Positions 47,031 to 55,299 of a DNA stretch of 64,000 bases are shown here, in pieces. Origin of the DNA: Longimycelium tulufanense (GTDB lineage Bacteria > Actinomycetota > Actinomycetes > Mycobacteriales > Pseudonocardiaceae); the NCBI RefSeq assembly GCF_014645795.1, contig NZ_BMMK01000007.1:124001-188000 (forward strand), written 5' to 3'. The notes beneath the pieces were generated by a model. It ran no database searches, was not told where the DNA came from, and worked only from the letters and a program-made list of their open reading frames with translations. Made by a program: the position numbers and the translations under genes. Position 1 is the first letter of the stretch, and the number at the start of each line of letters is the position of its first letter.

Positions 47031-47459
47031 TCAGCTGCAGCAGCCTGCCGCCGCCCGGGGCTGACCCGCCGGGCTGACCTTGTCCGCGGTGGGCGCGTCG
47101 GCCTTCACCACGTACACCTCCCACGGCTCCTTACCGGGGCCGTGCACCCACACCTTGTCCTGTACGGCGTAGCAGCAGGTGGTGTTCTCCTCCACCGCGG
47201 TGTCCATGCCCTCCGCGGCCAGACGGCGGGTGGCCGCGGTGACCTCCTCGGTGCTCTCCACCTCGACACCGAGGTGGTCCAGAGCGGTCTCCTGCCCGCG
47301 CTCGCCCTCCAGCAGCACCAGCTTGAGCGGCGGCTCGGCGACGGCGAAGTTGGCGTAGCCGGGCCGGCGCTTGGCCGGTTCGACGCCGAACAGCCGGCGG
47401 TAGAAGTCCACGGACCCCTCCAGGTCACCCACGCGTAGCGCGAGCTGCACTCGGGACAT
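47031..47459 (-). CDS. arsI: ArsI/CadI-family VOC protein
   Basis: A 142-residue vicinal-oxygen-chelate protein of the ArsI/CadI family; ArsI enzymes split the C-As bond of trivalent organoarsenicals, and CadI is metal-induced in mycobacteria. The protein opens with SRVQLALRVGDLEGSVDFYRRLF and has PLKLVLLEG, DHLGVEVES (metal ligands), the paired cysteines in ENTTCCYAVQDKVWVHGPG near residue 96, and EPWEVYVVK. An AAGGAGG box lies eight bases before the ATG; a GTG directly ahead is an alternative. It is divergent from arsR and shares its control region. Confidence 0.9.
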   Translation of the reverse strand: MSRVQLALRVGDLEGSVDFYRRLFGVEPAKRRPGYANFAVAEPPLKLVLLEGERGQETALDHLGVEVESTEEVTAATRRLAAEGMDTAVEENTTCCYAVQDKVWVHGPGKEPWEVYVVKADAPTADKVSPAGQPRAAAGCCS

Positions 47460-47462
47460 CAC

Positions 47463-47541
47463 GAACGCCTCCTTTATCGAAGGTTATCGATATTGCGTGA
47501 CACAGCTTGCGCCCTGAATCGACAGCTGTCAACATAGGCCC
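47463..47541. promoter_or_regulatory. arsI-arsR divergent control region
   Basis: This 79-bp AT-richer region carries the palindrome TATCGATA (47485-47492) within TATCGAAGGTTATCGATATTG, a plausible ArsR operator with a repeated TATCGA, and a second imperfect repeat TCGACAGCTGTCAA near 47519. Both promoters would be repressed together until arsenite binds ArsR. Confidence 0.55.
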
Positions 47542-47892
47542 ATGTCGATACAGCCTGGTGCACCCGGGGGATGCTGCTCACCGCTGGTCCGCGAGCCGGT
47601 GGGCGAGGCGGACGCGGCGGAGCTGGCGCGGGTCTTCAAGGCGTTGTCGGACCCGGTGCGGCTGCGTCTGCTCTCGCTGGTCGCCGCGCGCAGCGGCGGT
47701 GAGGCGTGCGTGTGCGAGTTGGTCGAGCCGTTCGACCTCAGCCAGCCGACGATCTCCCACCACCTGAAGGTGCTCCGGGAGGCCGGCCTGGTCACCGCCG
47801 AGCGGCGTGGGACCTGGGTGTACTACCGCGCGGTGCCGGCGACGCTGGGCCGGCTGGCCGCGGTGCTGACGCCGGAGGCGGTCACCGCATGA
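47542..47892 (+). CDS. arsR: ArsR-family arsenic-responsive repressor
   Basis: A 116-residue winged-helix repressor that leaves DNA when it binds As(III). The recognition region is FDLSQPTISHHLKVLREAGLV near residue 70, and the wing is RRGTWVYYR. Candidate arsenic-binding cysteines are the ACVCEL pair just before the recognition helices and the N-terminal GCCS pair. It opens the arsR-acr3-arsC operon; its stop overlaps the acr3 start (ATGA). Confidence 0.93.
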   Translation: MSIQPGAPGGCCSPLVREPVGEADAAELARVFKALSDPVRLRLLSLVAARSGGEACVCELVEPFDLSQPTISHHLKVLREAGLVTAERRGTWVYYRAVPATLGRLAAVLTPEAVTA

Positions 47893-48998
47893 CGGCCACC
47901 GAACAGCACGCCGCCGAGCGCGGCGTGGTTGCGAAGCTGTCCACGCTGGACCGGTTCCTGCCGGTGTGGATCGGTGCGGCGATGCTCGTCGGGCTGGCCG
48001 CCGGGCGGTGGATCCCGTCGCTGGGCAGCCTGCTCGGCGCCGTGGAGGTGGGTGGGGTCTCGCTGCCCATCGCGGTGGGGCTGCTGGTGATGATGTACCC
48101 GGTGCTGGCCAAGGTCCGCTACGACCGGCTGGACACCGTGACCCGCGACCGCCGCATGATGGTCGCCTCGCTGGTGCTGAACTGGCTGGTCGGGCCGGCC
48201 CTGATGTTCGCGTTGGCCTGGATGTTCCTGCCCGATCTCCCGGAGTACCGGACCGGGCTGGTCATCGTCGGGCTGGCCCGCTGCATCGCGATGGTCATCA
48301 TCTGGAACGACCTGGCCCGTGGCGACCGGGAGGCCACCGCCGTCCTGGTGGCGTTGAACTCGGTGTTCCAGGTGGTGGCGTTCGCCGGGCTGGGATGGCT
48401 CTACCTGCACGCGCTACCCGGCTGGCTGGGCCTGCCGCAGGCCGAGCTCGACGTCTCCGCGTGGGAGATCGCCCGGGCGGTGCTGGTGTTCCTCGGTATC
48501 CCGCTGGTGGCCGGCTACCTCACCCGCCGGCTCGGGGAGCGGACGCGCGGCCGCGACTGGTACGAGCGGCGGTTTCTCCCGCGCATCGGCCCGGCCGCGT
48601 TGTACGGGTTGCTGTTCACCATCGTCGTCCTGTTCGCACTGCAAGGTGAGCAGATCGTCGCCCAGCCCTGGGACGTCGCCCGGATCGCGTTGCCGCTGCT
48701 CGCCTACTTCGGGCTGATGTGGGCCGGCTCGTTCGCCCTCGGCAAGGCGCTCGGGATGGGCTACGCGCGCACGACCACGTTGGCGTTCACCGCCGCCGGC
48801 AACAACTTCGAGCTGGCCATCGCCGTCGCCGTCGCGACGTTCGGCGTCGCCTCCGGCCAGGCCCTGGCCGGAGTGGTGGGACCACTCATCGAGGTGCCGG
48901 TCCTCGTAGCGCTCGTCTACGCGGCCCTGGCCGCCCGCAGGTTCTTCCCCGCTCCCGCCGCCGAGCCCGTGGAGGAGACCCGTGTCCCACGATCCTGA
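47889..48998 (+). CDS. acr3: ACR3-type arsenite efflux permease
   Basis: An As(III) exporter (often named arsB) of 369 residues with ten membrane helices. The conserved cysteine is in VGLARCIAMVIIWNDLARGD near residue 134, and the second signature is TLAFTAAGNNFELAIAVAVATFG near residue 300. ATG 47889 overlaps the arsR stop, and the 3' end overlaps arsC by 17 bp, so the three genes are translated from one mRNA. Confidence 0.95.
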   Translation: MTATEQHAAERGVVAKLSTLDRFLPVWIGAAMLVGLAAGRWIPSLGSLLGAVEVGGVSLPIAVGLLVMMYPVLAKVRYDRLDTVTRDRRMMVASLVLNWLVGPALMFALAWMFLPDLPEYRTGLVIVGLARCIAMVIIWNDLARGDREATAVLVALNSVFQVVAFAGLGWLYLHALPGWLGLPQAELDVSAWEIARAVLVFLGIPLVAGYLTRRLGERTRGRDWYERRFLPRIGPAALYGLLFTIVVLFALQGEQIVAQPWDVARIALPLLAYFGLMWAGSFALGKALGMGYARTTTLAFTAAGNNFELAIAVAVATFGVASGQALAGVVGPLIEVPVLVALVYAALAARRFFPAPAAEPVEETRVPRS

Positions 48999-49650
48999 CC
49001 GTTCCTGCCGCGACCCGGAGGAGGGTCGCGACACCGACGTCGACCCCCGCCTCGAGCGTGCCGTCACCGACCTGACCCGTCGCTTCGACGGCACCTTCTC
49101 CCCCGACGCCGTGCGCGGGTGTGTGCTCGAGGCCCACAACGAGCTCGCCGCCGCGGCAACCGTGCACAGCCACCTCCCCGTACTGGCCGCCCGGCTCGCA
49201 CGCGAGCGTCTGGAAGCCACCGCCACGAATCTGGGAAGCACCATGTCGCACACCCCGGAAGTCCTGTTCGTCTGCGTCCACAACGCCGGCCGCTCCCAGA
49301 TGGCCGCCGCGCTGCTGCACCATCACGCACGGGGGCGGGTCACCGTGCGCTCGGCCGGCTCGGCACCGGCCGAGACGATCAATCCGGCCGTGGTCGAGGT
49401 GATGGCGGAGCTGGGGATCGACCTGTCCCGGGAGTTCCCCAAGCCGCTCACCACCGATGCGGTTCAGGCCGCCGACGTCGTCATCACGATGGGTTGTGGC
49501 GACGCGTGCCCGGTCCTTCCCGGGAAGCGGTACCTGGACTGGCAGCTCGACGACCCGGCAGGGAAGCCCGCGGCCGAGATCCGGCCGATCCGCGACGAGA
49601 TCGACCGCCGGGTCCGTGCCCTGCTGGCCGACCTGGTGCCCAGCGCCTGA
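48982..49650 (+). CDS. arsC: arsenate reductase, LMW-phosphatase type with N-terminal helical domain
   Basis: This converts arsenate to arsenite for export. Residues 1-80 form a helical N-terminal domain (RLERAVTDLTRRFDGTFSPD), common in actinobacterial arsenate-mycothiol transferases. The phosphatase part starts near residue 90 with the CX5R loop FVCVHNAGRSQMA, followed by SAGSAP, MGCGDACPVLPG near residue 172 with two cysteines, and YLDWQLDDPAG. The GTG start has GAGGAG five bases upstream. Mycothiol as reductant is inferred from the lineage. Confidence 0.93.
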   Translation: MSHDPDRSCRDPEEGRDTDVDPRLERAVTDLTRRFDGTFSPDAVRGCVLEAHNELAAAATVHSHLPVLAARLARERLEATATNLGSTMSHTPEVLFVCVHNAGRSQMAAALLHHHARGRVTVRSAGSAPAETINPAVVEVMAELGIDLSREFPKPLTTDAVQAADVVITMGCGDACPVLPGKRYLDWQLDDPAGKPAAEIRPIRDEIDRRVRALLADLVPSA

Positions 49651-49728
49651 TCCCCCTGTCCGGGCCGCCGGGAGCAGGGGCCCGGCCGCCCACTCCTGTC
49701 CGCCCAAATTGCACCGTTGTCGCGGTGC

Positions 49729-50538
49729 TTACCGCGTCGCCTCGATCATGATGTCGTGGTCCCGGTGGGTCTCGAGCCAGTCCGCAGCCGAGCCGCCGTT
49801 GCGGGCGATCGCGACGAGGTCGGCCGAGTCGACGAACACCACCAGTTCGCCGATGGGGACATCGCCGAACGTGGTACCGACGGTCGCCGGGACCGTGGTG
49901 GTGCCGACGCTGACCTGCACCGGGCTTCCCGGGCGCAGCCCAGCCTCGGCCAGATGGGCTCGTGACGCAGCGAGCTGGACGTTGCCGAAGTGGTCCGTGG
50001 AGAGCACCTCCGCCGTGAGCCGACCCGGCCGCGCACGCGCCACCGGCTCGGGCAGTCGAACCAGGTCGTCCGCGTCGAGGACCGGTCCGAAGCGCATGGG
50101 CGGCACGCCCAGGACCAGGTGGGCGGTGACCGGGGCGAACATGTCCCGACCATGGAAGGTCGAGGACACGGTGGGCGCCCAGTAGGTCGGGTCGGCCAGC
50201 TCGTGGGCGGCGGTGACTCCACCCAGCGCCTCGGCGGCCGGGAGGAGAAGACCGTTGTCCGGCCCGACCAGCACCCCGCCGGGCGTTGCCACCACGATCC
50301 CCCGCCGGCTGGTCCCGACGCCGGGATCCACGACGGCGAGGTGCACGGCCGGCGGCAGTGCGGGCACTGTCTGGGCCAGCACCGCCGCGCCCCGCCGTAC
50401 GTCCTGCGGTGGTACCAGGTGCGTCACGTCGATCACGCGTGCTCGCGGCGCCAGCCGGGCCAGGACACCATGGCATGCGGCAACAAACCCGTCGTCCAGA
50501 CCGTAGTCCGTCGTGAACGACACCCACTCGTAGCCCAT
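49729..50538 (-). CDS. SAM hydroxide adenosyltransferase (DUF62/SAM hydrolase family)
   Basis: A 269-residue member of the fluorinase/chlorinase-like family whose common members split S-adenosylmethionine with hydroxide to adenosine and methionine. The N-terminal FTTDYGLDDGFVAACHGVL with the conserved aspartates, VVDPGVGT near residue 67, GPDNGLL near residue 89, TFHGRDMFAPVTAHL near residue 125, and the C-terminal domain STDHFGNVQLA are characteristic. Start at ATG 50538, eight bases after GGGAG. No halogenase-specific context was seen, so housekeeping hydrolase is most likely. Confidence 0.88.
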   Translation of the reverse strand: MGYEWVSFTTDYGLDDGFVAACHGVLARLAPRARVIDVTHLVPPQDVRRGAAVLAQTVPALPPAVHLAVVDPGVGTSRRGIVVATPGGVLVGPDNGLLLPAAEALGGVTAAHELADPTYWAPTVSSTFHGRDMFAPVTAHLVLGVPPMRFGPVLDADDLVRLPEPVARARPGRLTAEVLSTDHFGNVQLAASRAHLAEAGLRPGSPVQVSVGTTTVPATVGTTFGDVPIGELVVFVDSADLVAIARNGGSAADWLETHRDHDIMIEATR

Positions 50539-50650
50539 GCCCCAGTCTCCCGCATCGGGCCGGGCATCCGGTGGAGGCAGCTCCTGGGCTGCGGTCCCCG
50601 CCTCCCGGGTCAGCTGGGTGGCCGGGCCGGACCCGGCCGAGGTCCGAGGG

Positions 50651-52135
50651 CTAGGCGGATGTCGGCGACATTTCGTCGGCCAAGACCGAAAGCGGGAGAT
50701 CCGGGTATGTCGCTGCGCGTGCGGCGACAACACCAACAGCAAGGGGAATGCCGGCACACCCTCGAAGCAAATCGGCTGCGGCACCGGGCTCGGCGGCCAC
50801 CCGCTGCGCACCAAGCCGCCGTACCAGCAGCTCCCACGCATCGTCAGGGGGCAACGCCTCCAGATCGACGGCATGGGCCCCATGCACACGTAGGCTGGTG
50901 AGCTGGCTTCGGCTGGTGACCAACACCGCGCAGTCGGCGGCACCGGGCAGCAGCGGCTCCACTTGGGCGGTGTCGTGGGCGTCATCCAACAGGACGAGCA
51001 TTCGCCTACCGGCTATCAGGCTGCGGTACAGACCGACCTGCGCATCCATGTCCGGTGGGATCGTGTCCGGTGACACCCCGAGTCCGTACAACAGGGTCCG
51101 CACGCTTGTCTCCGGTGGGACCGGTCTTCGCGAGGAGCCACGGAGGTCGAGGTACAGCTGTCCGTCTGGAAACCGGTCGATATTCTGGCACGCCCAGTGC
51201 AGGGCCAGGTGGGTCTTTCCCACACCACCCCTACCGGCAATCACGGAAATCACCACCCGGCACGAACGGGTAGAGCTGTTGCGCGCCGCGGTGAGCCGGT
51301 CCAGTTGCGGACCCCGACCGACAAGGACCGCGGGTTCGGCCGGGAGCTGACGGGGAACCGGCGACGGAGGGGAGGACCCGGTGATCATGGGACCGGCGAG
51401 GGTCCGGTCGCCGAGGAGCATCCGCTGGTACAACTCCTGCAGGGTGGGTTCCGGGTCGACCCCCAGCTCGTCGGCCAGGCGCCGCCTGACCCGTTGGTAG
51501 TGCTCCAGCGCATCGGCTTGGCGACCGCAGCGGAACAGGGCGAGCATGAGTTGTCCGGCGGATCGCTCGTCCAACGGATGTGCGGCGGCCTGCGCGGACA
51601 GCCGGGCGAGCAGCTCCCGGTGCCGGCCCAACCGCAACCCGAGTTCGTTGCGGTCCAGCTCGGCCACCAGCCGCTCCTGCCCCAGGCGTTCCCGCACCGA
51701 ACTGAGCCAGGAGCTGTCCAGCCCGGCGAACGCCTCGCCCCGCCACAGGCTCAGTGCCCTGTCGTACAGGGTCAACGCCCGGTCGTCCGAGTCAGCTGTA
51801 CGAGCCTGCACCACCAACCGGCGAAACAGGTGCAGGTCCAGCTCCTCGGCATCGGCACTCAGCACGTAGCCGGCCCGTCGCCGCTCAATACCGATCGCGC
51901 CCGTCCTGCCCAGGGCGTGCCGGAGCCGGCACACATAGCTGGAGAGCACACGCGGGGCCCGGCGTGGCAGCGACTCACCCCACACCCGGTCGGCGAGCTG
52001 CTGCCACGACACCGGTCGGTTGACATCGACCGCCAGGGCGGCGAGTACGCACCGCTGCCGGGCATGTCCGAGATCGACAGGTCGATCGTCGGTCCAGCAC
52101 TCCACCTCACCCAGAACGCCAATACTCGTCGCCAT
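50651..52135 (-). CDS. AfsR/SARP-type regulator, short form
   Basis: A 494-residue regulator. The OmpR-like DNA-binding domain (residues 1-95) includes RQRCVLAALAVDVNRPVSW and LSSYVCRLRHALG; the BTAD domain (about 100-245) ends with LGVDPEPTLQELYQRML; an NB-ARC ATPase follows with Walker A AGRGGVGKTHLALHWA near residue 300, LVLLDDAHD (Walker B) near residue 382, and CAGIPLAVGVVAARAA. It stops just after the GxP motif, lacking the remaining ATPase helices and the TPR region of full AfsR (about 1000 residues). Possibly a natural short regulator or a truncated one. Target genes unknown; the secreted inhibitor gene is divergent. Confidence 0.85.
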   Translation of the reverse strand: MATSIGVLGEVECWTDDRPVDLGHARQRCVLAALAVDVNRPVSWQQLADRVWGESLPRRAPRVLSSYVCRLRHALGRTGAIGIERRRAGYVLSADAEELDLHLFRRLVVQARTADSDDRALTLYDRALSLWRGEAFAGLDSSWLSSVRERLGQERLVAELDRNELGLRLGRHRELLARLSAQAAAHPLDERSAGQLMLALFRCGRQADALEHYQRVRRRLADELGVDPEPTLQELYQRMLLGDRTLAGPMITGSSPPSPVPRQLPAEPAVLVGRGPQLDRLTAARNSSTRSCRVVISVIAGRGGVGKTHLALHWACQNIDRFPDGQLYLDLRGSSRRPVPPETSVRTLLYGLGVSPDTIPPDMDAQVGLYRSLIAGRRMLVLLDDAHDTAQVEPLLPGAADCAVLVTSRSQLTSLRVHGAHAVDLEALPPDDAWELLVRRLGAQRVAAEPGAAADLLRGCAGIPLAVGVVAARAATYPDLPLSVLADEMSPTSA

Positions 52136-52463
52136 TTACGGCACGCTCCCCCAGTCCGGCAGCTTCCCGCAGCCGCCGTATTCGTCCGTGGTGACCAGCA
52201 GATCAACCGTCTCACAACACGTTCTGCACATGGAGCGGCCACAGTGGTGAAGGCACTGTCGCATACAGCCGGAACCGGGTGGTGGATGGATTCCGATGCG
52301 TACGCAGGAGAGCTGTCACCCGAGCAAGCCACCGGTTGGTAACTGCACGCACGAACCCGTCTTGCTACGACCGGAGTCGTGAGTACCGCCCGCATGTTCC
52401 GGTGTCATGACGGGTCCAACCGGTCGGGTTCACGTTGGAAAGTCACGAGAGGAGCTGTATCTC
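52136..52463. other. divergent promoter region of SARP and inhibitor genes
   Basis: No gene is supported. It must hold both promoters; no clear SARP heptad repeats were recognised. Confidence 0.4.
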
Positions 52464-52925
52464 ATGGGTATCCGTGGCGTCGGTTCGGCACTGGCTGGTA
52501 GGGCGGCCCGTGGCACGGCGGTGGCCGCGATGGCACTCGTCATGGCCGCAGGCGGGGTCACCGCAGCGGCCGCTGAGCGCCCCGCTGCCGCACCGGGCGC
52601 ACAGGAGACGGAAGTGACGGCCCAACCCAGACCCTCCTGTCCCAGAGGATGGGTGTGCTTCTGGACCAAGCACGGTTTCCGCGGACATCGCGGAAAAGTG
52701 GCCGGCAACAACCGCAACTGGCAGGCTTTCCCGGAAAGGTACTGCCGCAGCGGCACTTGGGACAACTGTGCCTCATCCGCATACAACAACGGTCGTACCC
52801 ACCATGTGCGCTTCTATCAGCACCCCAACTACAGGGGACGTGGTATCAACATCTACAAGGGGCAGAGCCGGTCCAGCCTCGGGTGGATGAACGACCGGAC
52901 GAGCTCCAACAAGTGGTTCCGCTGA
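52464..52925 (+). CDS. secreted peptidase-inhibitor family I36 protein
   Basis: A 153-residue exported protein. The signal peptide covers about residues 1-37 (hydrophobic VAAMALVMAAGGVTAAAA). The mature domain is beta-gamma-crystallin-like, as in the Streptomyces metalloprotease inhibitor SMPI: CPRGWVCFWTKHGFRGHRGK near residue 60, CRSGTWDNCASSAYNNG, and FYQHPNYRGRGINIYKGQ, with two likely disulfides (four cysteines). GAGGAG lies ten bases before the ATG. It is likely a protease inhibitor or cell-surface protein, but the specificity cannot be read. Confidence 0.85.
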   Translation: MGIRGVGSALAGRAARGTAVAAMALVMAAGGVTAAAAERPAAAPGAQETEVTAQPRPSCPRGWVCFWTKHGFRGHRGKVAGNNRNWQAFPERYCRSGTWDNCASSAYNNGRTHHVRFYQHPNYRGRGINIYKGQSRSSLGWMNDRTSSNKWFR

Positions 52926-52968
52926 GTACCGGACGGCCGCCCGTCATCGCCCGACCGTAGGGACCGAA

Positions 52969-53874
52969 ATGTCGAGTCTCAAACTCCTCGCGGCGGCTAC
53001 GCGGGCGGCACTCCTCATCGTGCTTGCTGGTTGCACGGGCGCGCAACCAGCAAGCACACCCGTCGAGGATCCGCACGTCACGCTCGGCGAAGCCGATCTG
53101 AAACTGCTCACCATGGAGGAACCCTACGCCGCAGAACGGGAGCGGCTCGCAGCGGTCGATCTCGATGAGACCAAGCGCTGCATGAGGAAGGAAGGATTCG
53201 ACTACCCGGTGGCGAGCCCGGATTCCGCTCCCGATTACTGGTGGCGGCCGAACATGGCTGAGCGTCGGCGTGACGGTTACGGTTTCCACAAACAAGGTGC
53301 CACACCACCCCGCACCGCCGTGGACGACTACGTGGAGGCGCTGCCCGATGGCGAGCGGGCGCGCTACGACCAAGTATTGTTCGGCCGGGAGGAAGACTAC
53401 GCATCGATCGATCTGGTCACTGGCCAGCGGTACTCGTTTCCGACCGACGGGTGCACGGCAGCCGCTGCCGAACGGTTGTACGGCAGCCCCGCCAAGGCCG
53501 CGCTCGTCTACTACCTCCCGCAGGAGGTCCGGAACAACCTCCTCGATCGCATCGAGGCTGATCCCGTATACCACGAGGTGGTCGGTCGATGGAGTCAATG
53601 TATGAAGGCACGTGGCTACGAGCTCGCGACGCCTTCAGATGCACGACAGACCGTGGGAGCACGGGTTGACGACGCTCCACGACATACCGCACCGGAGCAG
53701 TGGGAAGTCGAGATCGCGGTTGCCGACGGCGAGTGCGTGCTCGAGACCGATGTACCGGCGTCAGTTTCTGCGCTGCTTCGTCGTTACGCCGACACCCTCA
53801 ACGCGGATGAACGGCGTCAGCTGGTGGAGGCTGGGCGAGCACACACCGAAGCGGTTCGCAAGCTCGGTGGCTGA
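52969..53874 (+). CDS. lipoprotein of unknown function
   Basis: A 301-residue protein with a lipoprotein signal: hydrophobic core LLIVLAGC with the lipobox cysteine at residue 22. The mature part is acidic and mostly helical, with cysteines at about 71, 161, 210 and 256 (RCMRKEGFDYPV, TDGCTAAAAERLYG, WSQCMKARGYEL, DGECVLETD) whose spacing suggests two repeats of a C..GY or C..GF unit. Similar multi-cysteine lipoproteins are common in actinomycetes without known role. A long perfect hairpin sits inside the signal-peptide codons. It begins 43 bp after the inhibitor gene and may be co-transcribed. Confidence 0.78.
   Translation: MSSLKLLAAATRAALLIVLAGCTGAQPASTPVEDPHVTLGEADLKLLTMEEPYAAERERLAAVDLDETKRCMRKEGFDYPVASPDSAPDYWWRPNMAERRRDGYGFHKQGATPPRTAVDDYVEALPDGERARYDQVLFGREEDYASIDLVTGQRYSFPTDGCTAAAAERLYGSPAKAALVYYLPQEVRNNLLDRIEADPVYHEVVGRWSQCMKARGYELATPSDARQTVGARVDDAPRHTAPEQWEVEIAVADGECVLETDVPASVSALLRRYADTLNADERRQLVEAGRAHTEAVRKLGG
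53020..53057. repeat. 15-bp perfect inverted repeat inside the lipoprotein gene
   Basis: GTGCTTGCTGGTTGC (53020-53034) is repeated inverted at 53043-53057 around an 8-nt loop, over codons encoding the lipobox and the residues after it. The mRNA would fold into a stable stem about 50 nt past the start codon. Confidence 0.8.
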
Positions 53875-53962
53875 TCCCGACGTCCCCTCACCCGACGCTA
53901 CGGAGGTTCGGTCGGTTCGGTAGCTCCATCATCCGACCACCACTGTGTAGCGGCGAGCCACA

Positions 53963-54001
53963 ACTGGGTTGGAGTCAAAGGCAGTTCGACCCCAACCCAG
54001 T
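53963..54001. terminator. terminator hairpin
   Basis: ACTGGGTTGGAGTC (53963-53976) pairs with GACCCCAACCCAGT (53988-54001) except for one mismatch, loop 11 nt. It lies between the convergent lipoprotein and DUF6986 genes, 15 bp past the latter's stop. Confidence 0.7.
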
Positions 54002-54015
54002 GGTTCGGGCCAGCG

Positions 54016-55299
54016 TCAGGAGGTGGGAAGCGGTTCGCGGTGGACGAGAGCGCGTAGGCCCGCGGCGGACAACCCGGTGAGGTGTTCCACCTCATCGGGT
54101 TCCATGGCCCCACAGTCCACGGCGCGCTGCATCGACATCGCCAACGCCTGGGCGGTAGCCGGCTCGTCGAGCACCGCTCCCCCGGCGCGCTCCACGTAAC
54201 GGCGCAGCCGGGTGCCATCTGCCTCGGCGGCGGAGCGGAAGAAGGCGAAGACGGTGGCGTACCGGCTCACCAGCTGCGCGGGATGCAGGTCCCAGCCCTG
54301 GTAGAAGCCGTGTACCAGACTGCGTCGGACCAGGGTCGCGTGCGTACGCCAACCCAGGCGTACCCGGGTAGCCTCGCCCACGGGCAGCACGTTCGTCGAG
54401 CCGTCGGACAGTCGTACCCCCGTACCGGCGGCGGAGAGCTGCATGACGTGCCGGGCGAAGTCACAGGCGCTGTGCGCCATGTGTTGCTGGGCCGCAGAAA
54501 GCCCGCATGCAGCGGTGTAGTCGTAGGTACCGAAGTGCAGTCCACTCACTCGGCCCTGGCCTGCCTCGATCCAGGACGGTAGGGCAAGGCGACCGGAATG
54601 GTCCATGATGGACTGTATCGTCTCCACCTGGATCTCGAAGCGCAGTGCGCCTTCCGGCAACCCCAGAGCCTGCTCGGTCAGCTGGAGCACGTTCACCAAC
54701 GTCGTGACCTGCGCGGTCGCGGTCACCTTCGGGAACGTGAGGACGAACCCTTCGGGCAGGCGTCCCTCCGTGCGCTCCAGCAAGGCAGTGAGTAGGACGT
54801 CGAGCGTGCGCACACTGCGTTCGCGTAGCACCGGCGTGTCAAAGGACTTGACCCGAACGCCGAACCAGGGCGGGCACAGGCTCGAGCCGGTCCAGGTCAC
54901 GAGGTGCTCGGCCGTGCGGACCGCGTCGGCGTCCTCCCGCTCGTCCCCCGGTGCACCGTAGCCGTCCTCGAAGTCCACGCGGAAGTCCTCGACGGGCTCG
55001 CGGGCGAGCTTGCTGCGTACCCGCGGGTGCACCACCTCGGCCAGCTCCACGGGCAGGTCCAGTGCGTTCGCCAGATCCGCGGGGGATGCTGCGTGGTCCT
55101 CCATCGCGGCCAGCGCCGTGTTACCCCACTGGCACGGCAGGTCGGCGGTGACCTGGTCCGCGGGCACGTAGCAGGTGTGCACCGGCTGCCGGCCGCCCGG
55201 GTCACCGGGGTAACGCCGCGACCGCGCGTCGTCCACTTCGGACAGTTGGGCCAGCGTGGCGCGCACTGTCTCCTGGTCCAGCGACATCCGTACCGTCAT
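54016..55299 (-). CDS. DUF6986-type aldolase/citrate-lyase-like protein
   Basis: A 427-residue protein related to the HpcH/HpaI and citrate-lyase-beta TIM-barrel superfamily. Visible marks are RVDFEDGYGAPGDEREDAD near residue 108 (acidic Mg site), WFGVRVKSF near residue 144, FVLTFPKVT near residue 188, LRFEIQVETIQSIMD near residue 218 with the conserved glutamate, and LHFGTYDYTAACGLS near residue 252. Its ATG overlaps the malate synthase stop (TGATG), so the two are tightly coupled; a role in glyoxylate/malate-type C-C chemistry is inferred. The activity of this family is not known to me. Confidence 0.78.
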   Translation of the reverse strand: MTVRMSLDQETVRATLAQLSEVDDARSRRYPGDPGGRQPVHTCYVPADQVTADLPCQWGNTALAAMEDHAASPADLANALDLPVELAEVVHPRVRSKLAREPVEDFRVDFEDGYGAPGDEREDADAVRTAEHLVTWTGSSLCPPWFGVRVKSFDTPVLRERSVRTLDVLLTALLERTEGRLPEGFVLTFPKVTATAQVTTLVNVLQLTEQALGLPEGALRFEIQVETIQSIMDHSGRLALPSWIEAGQGRVSGLHFGTYDYTAACGLSAAQQHMAHSACDFARHVMQLSAAGTGVRLSDGSTNVLPVGEATRVRLGWRTHATLVRRSLVHGFYQGWDLHPAQLVSRYATVFAFFRSAAEADGTRLRRYVERAGGAVLDEPATAQALAMSMQRAVDCGAMEPDEVEHLTGLSAAGLRALVHREPLPTS

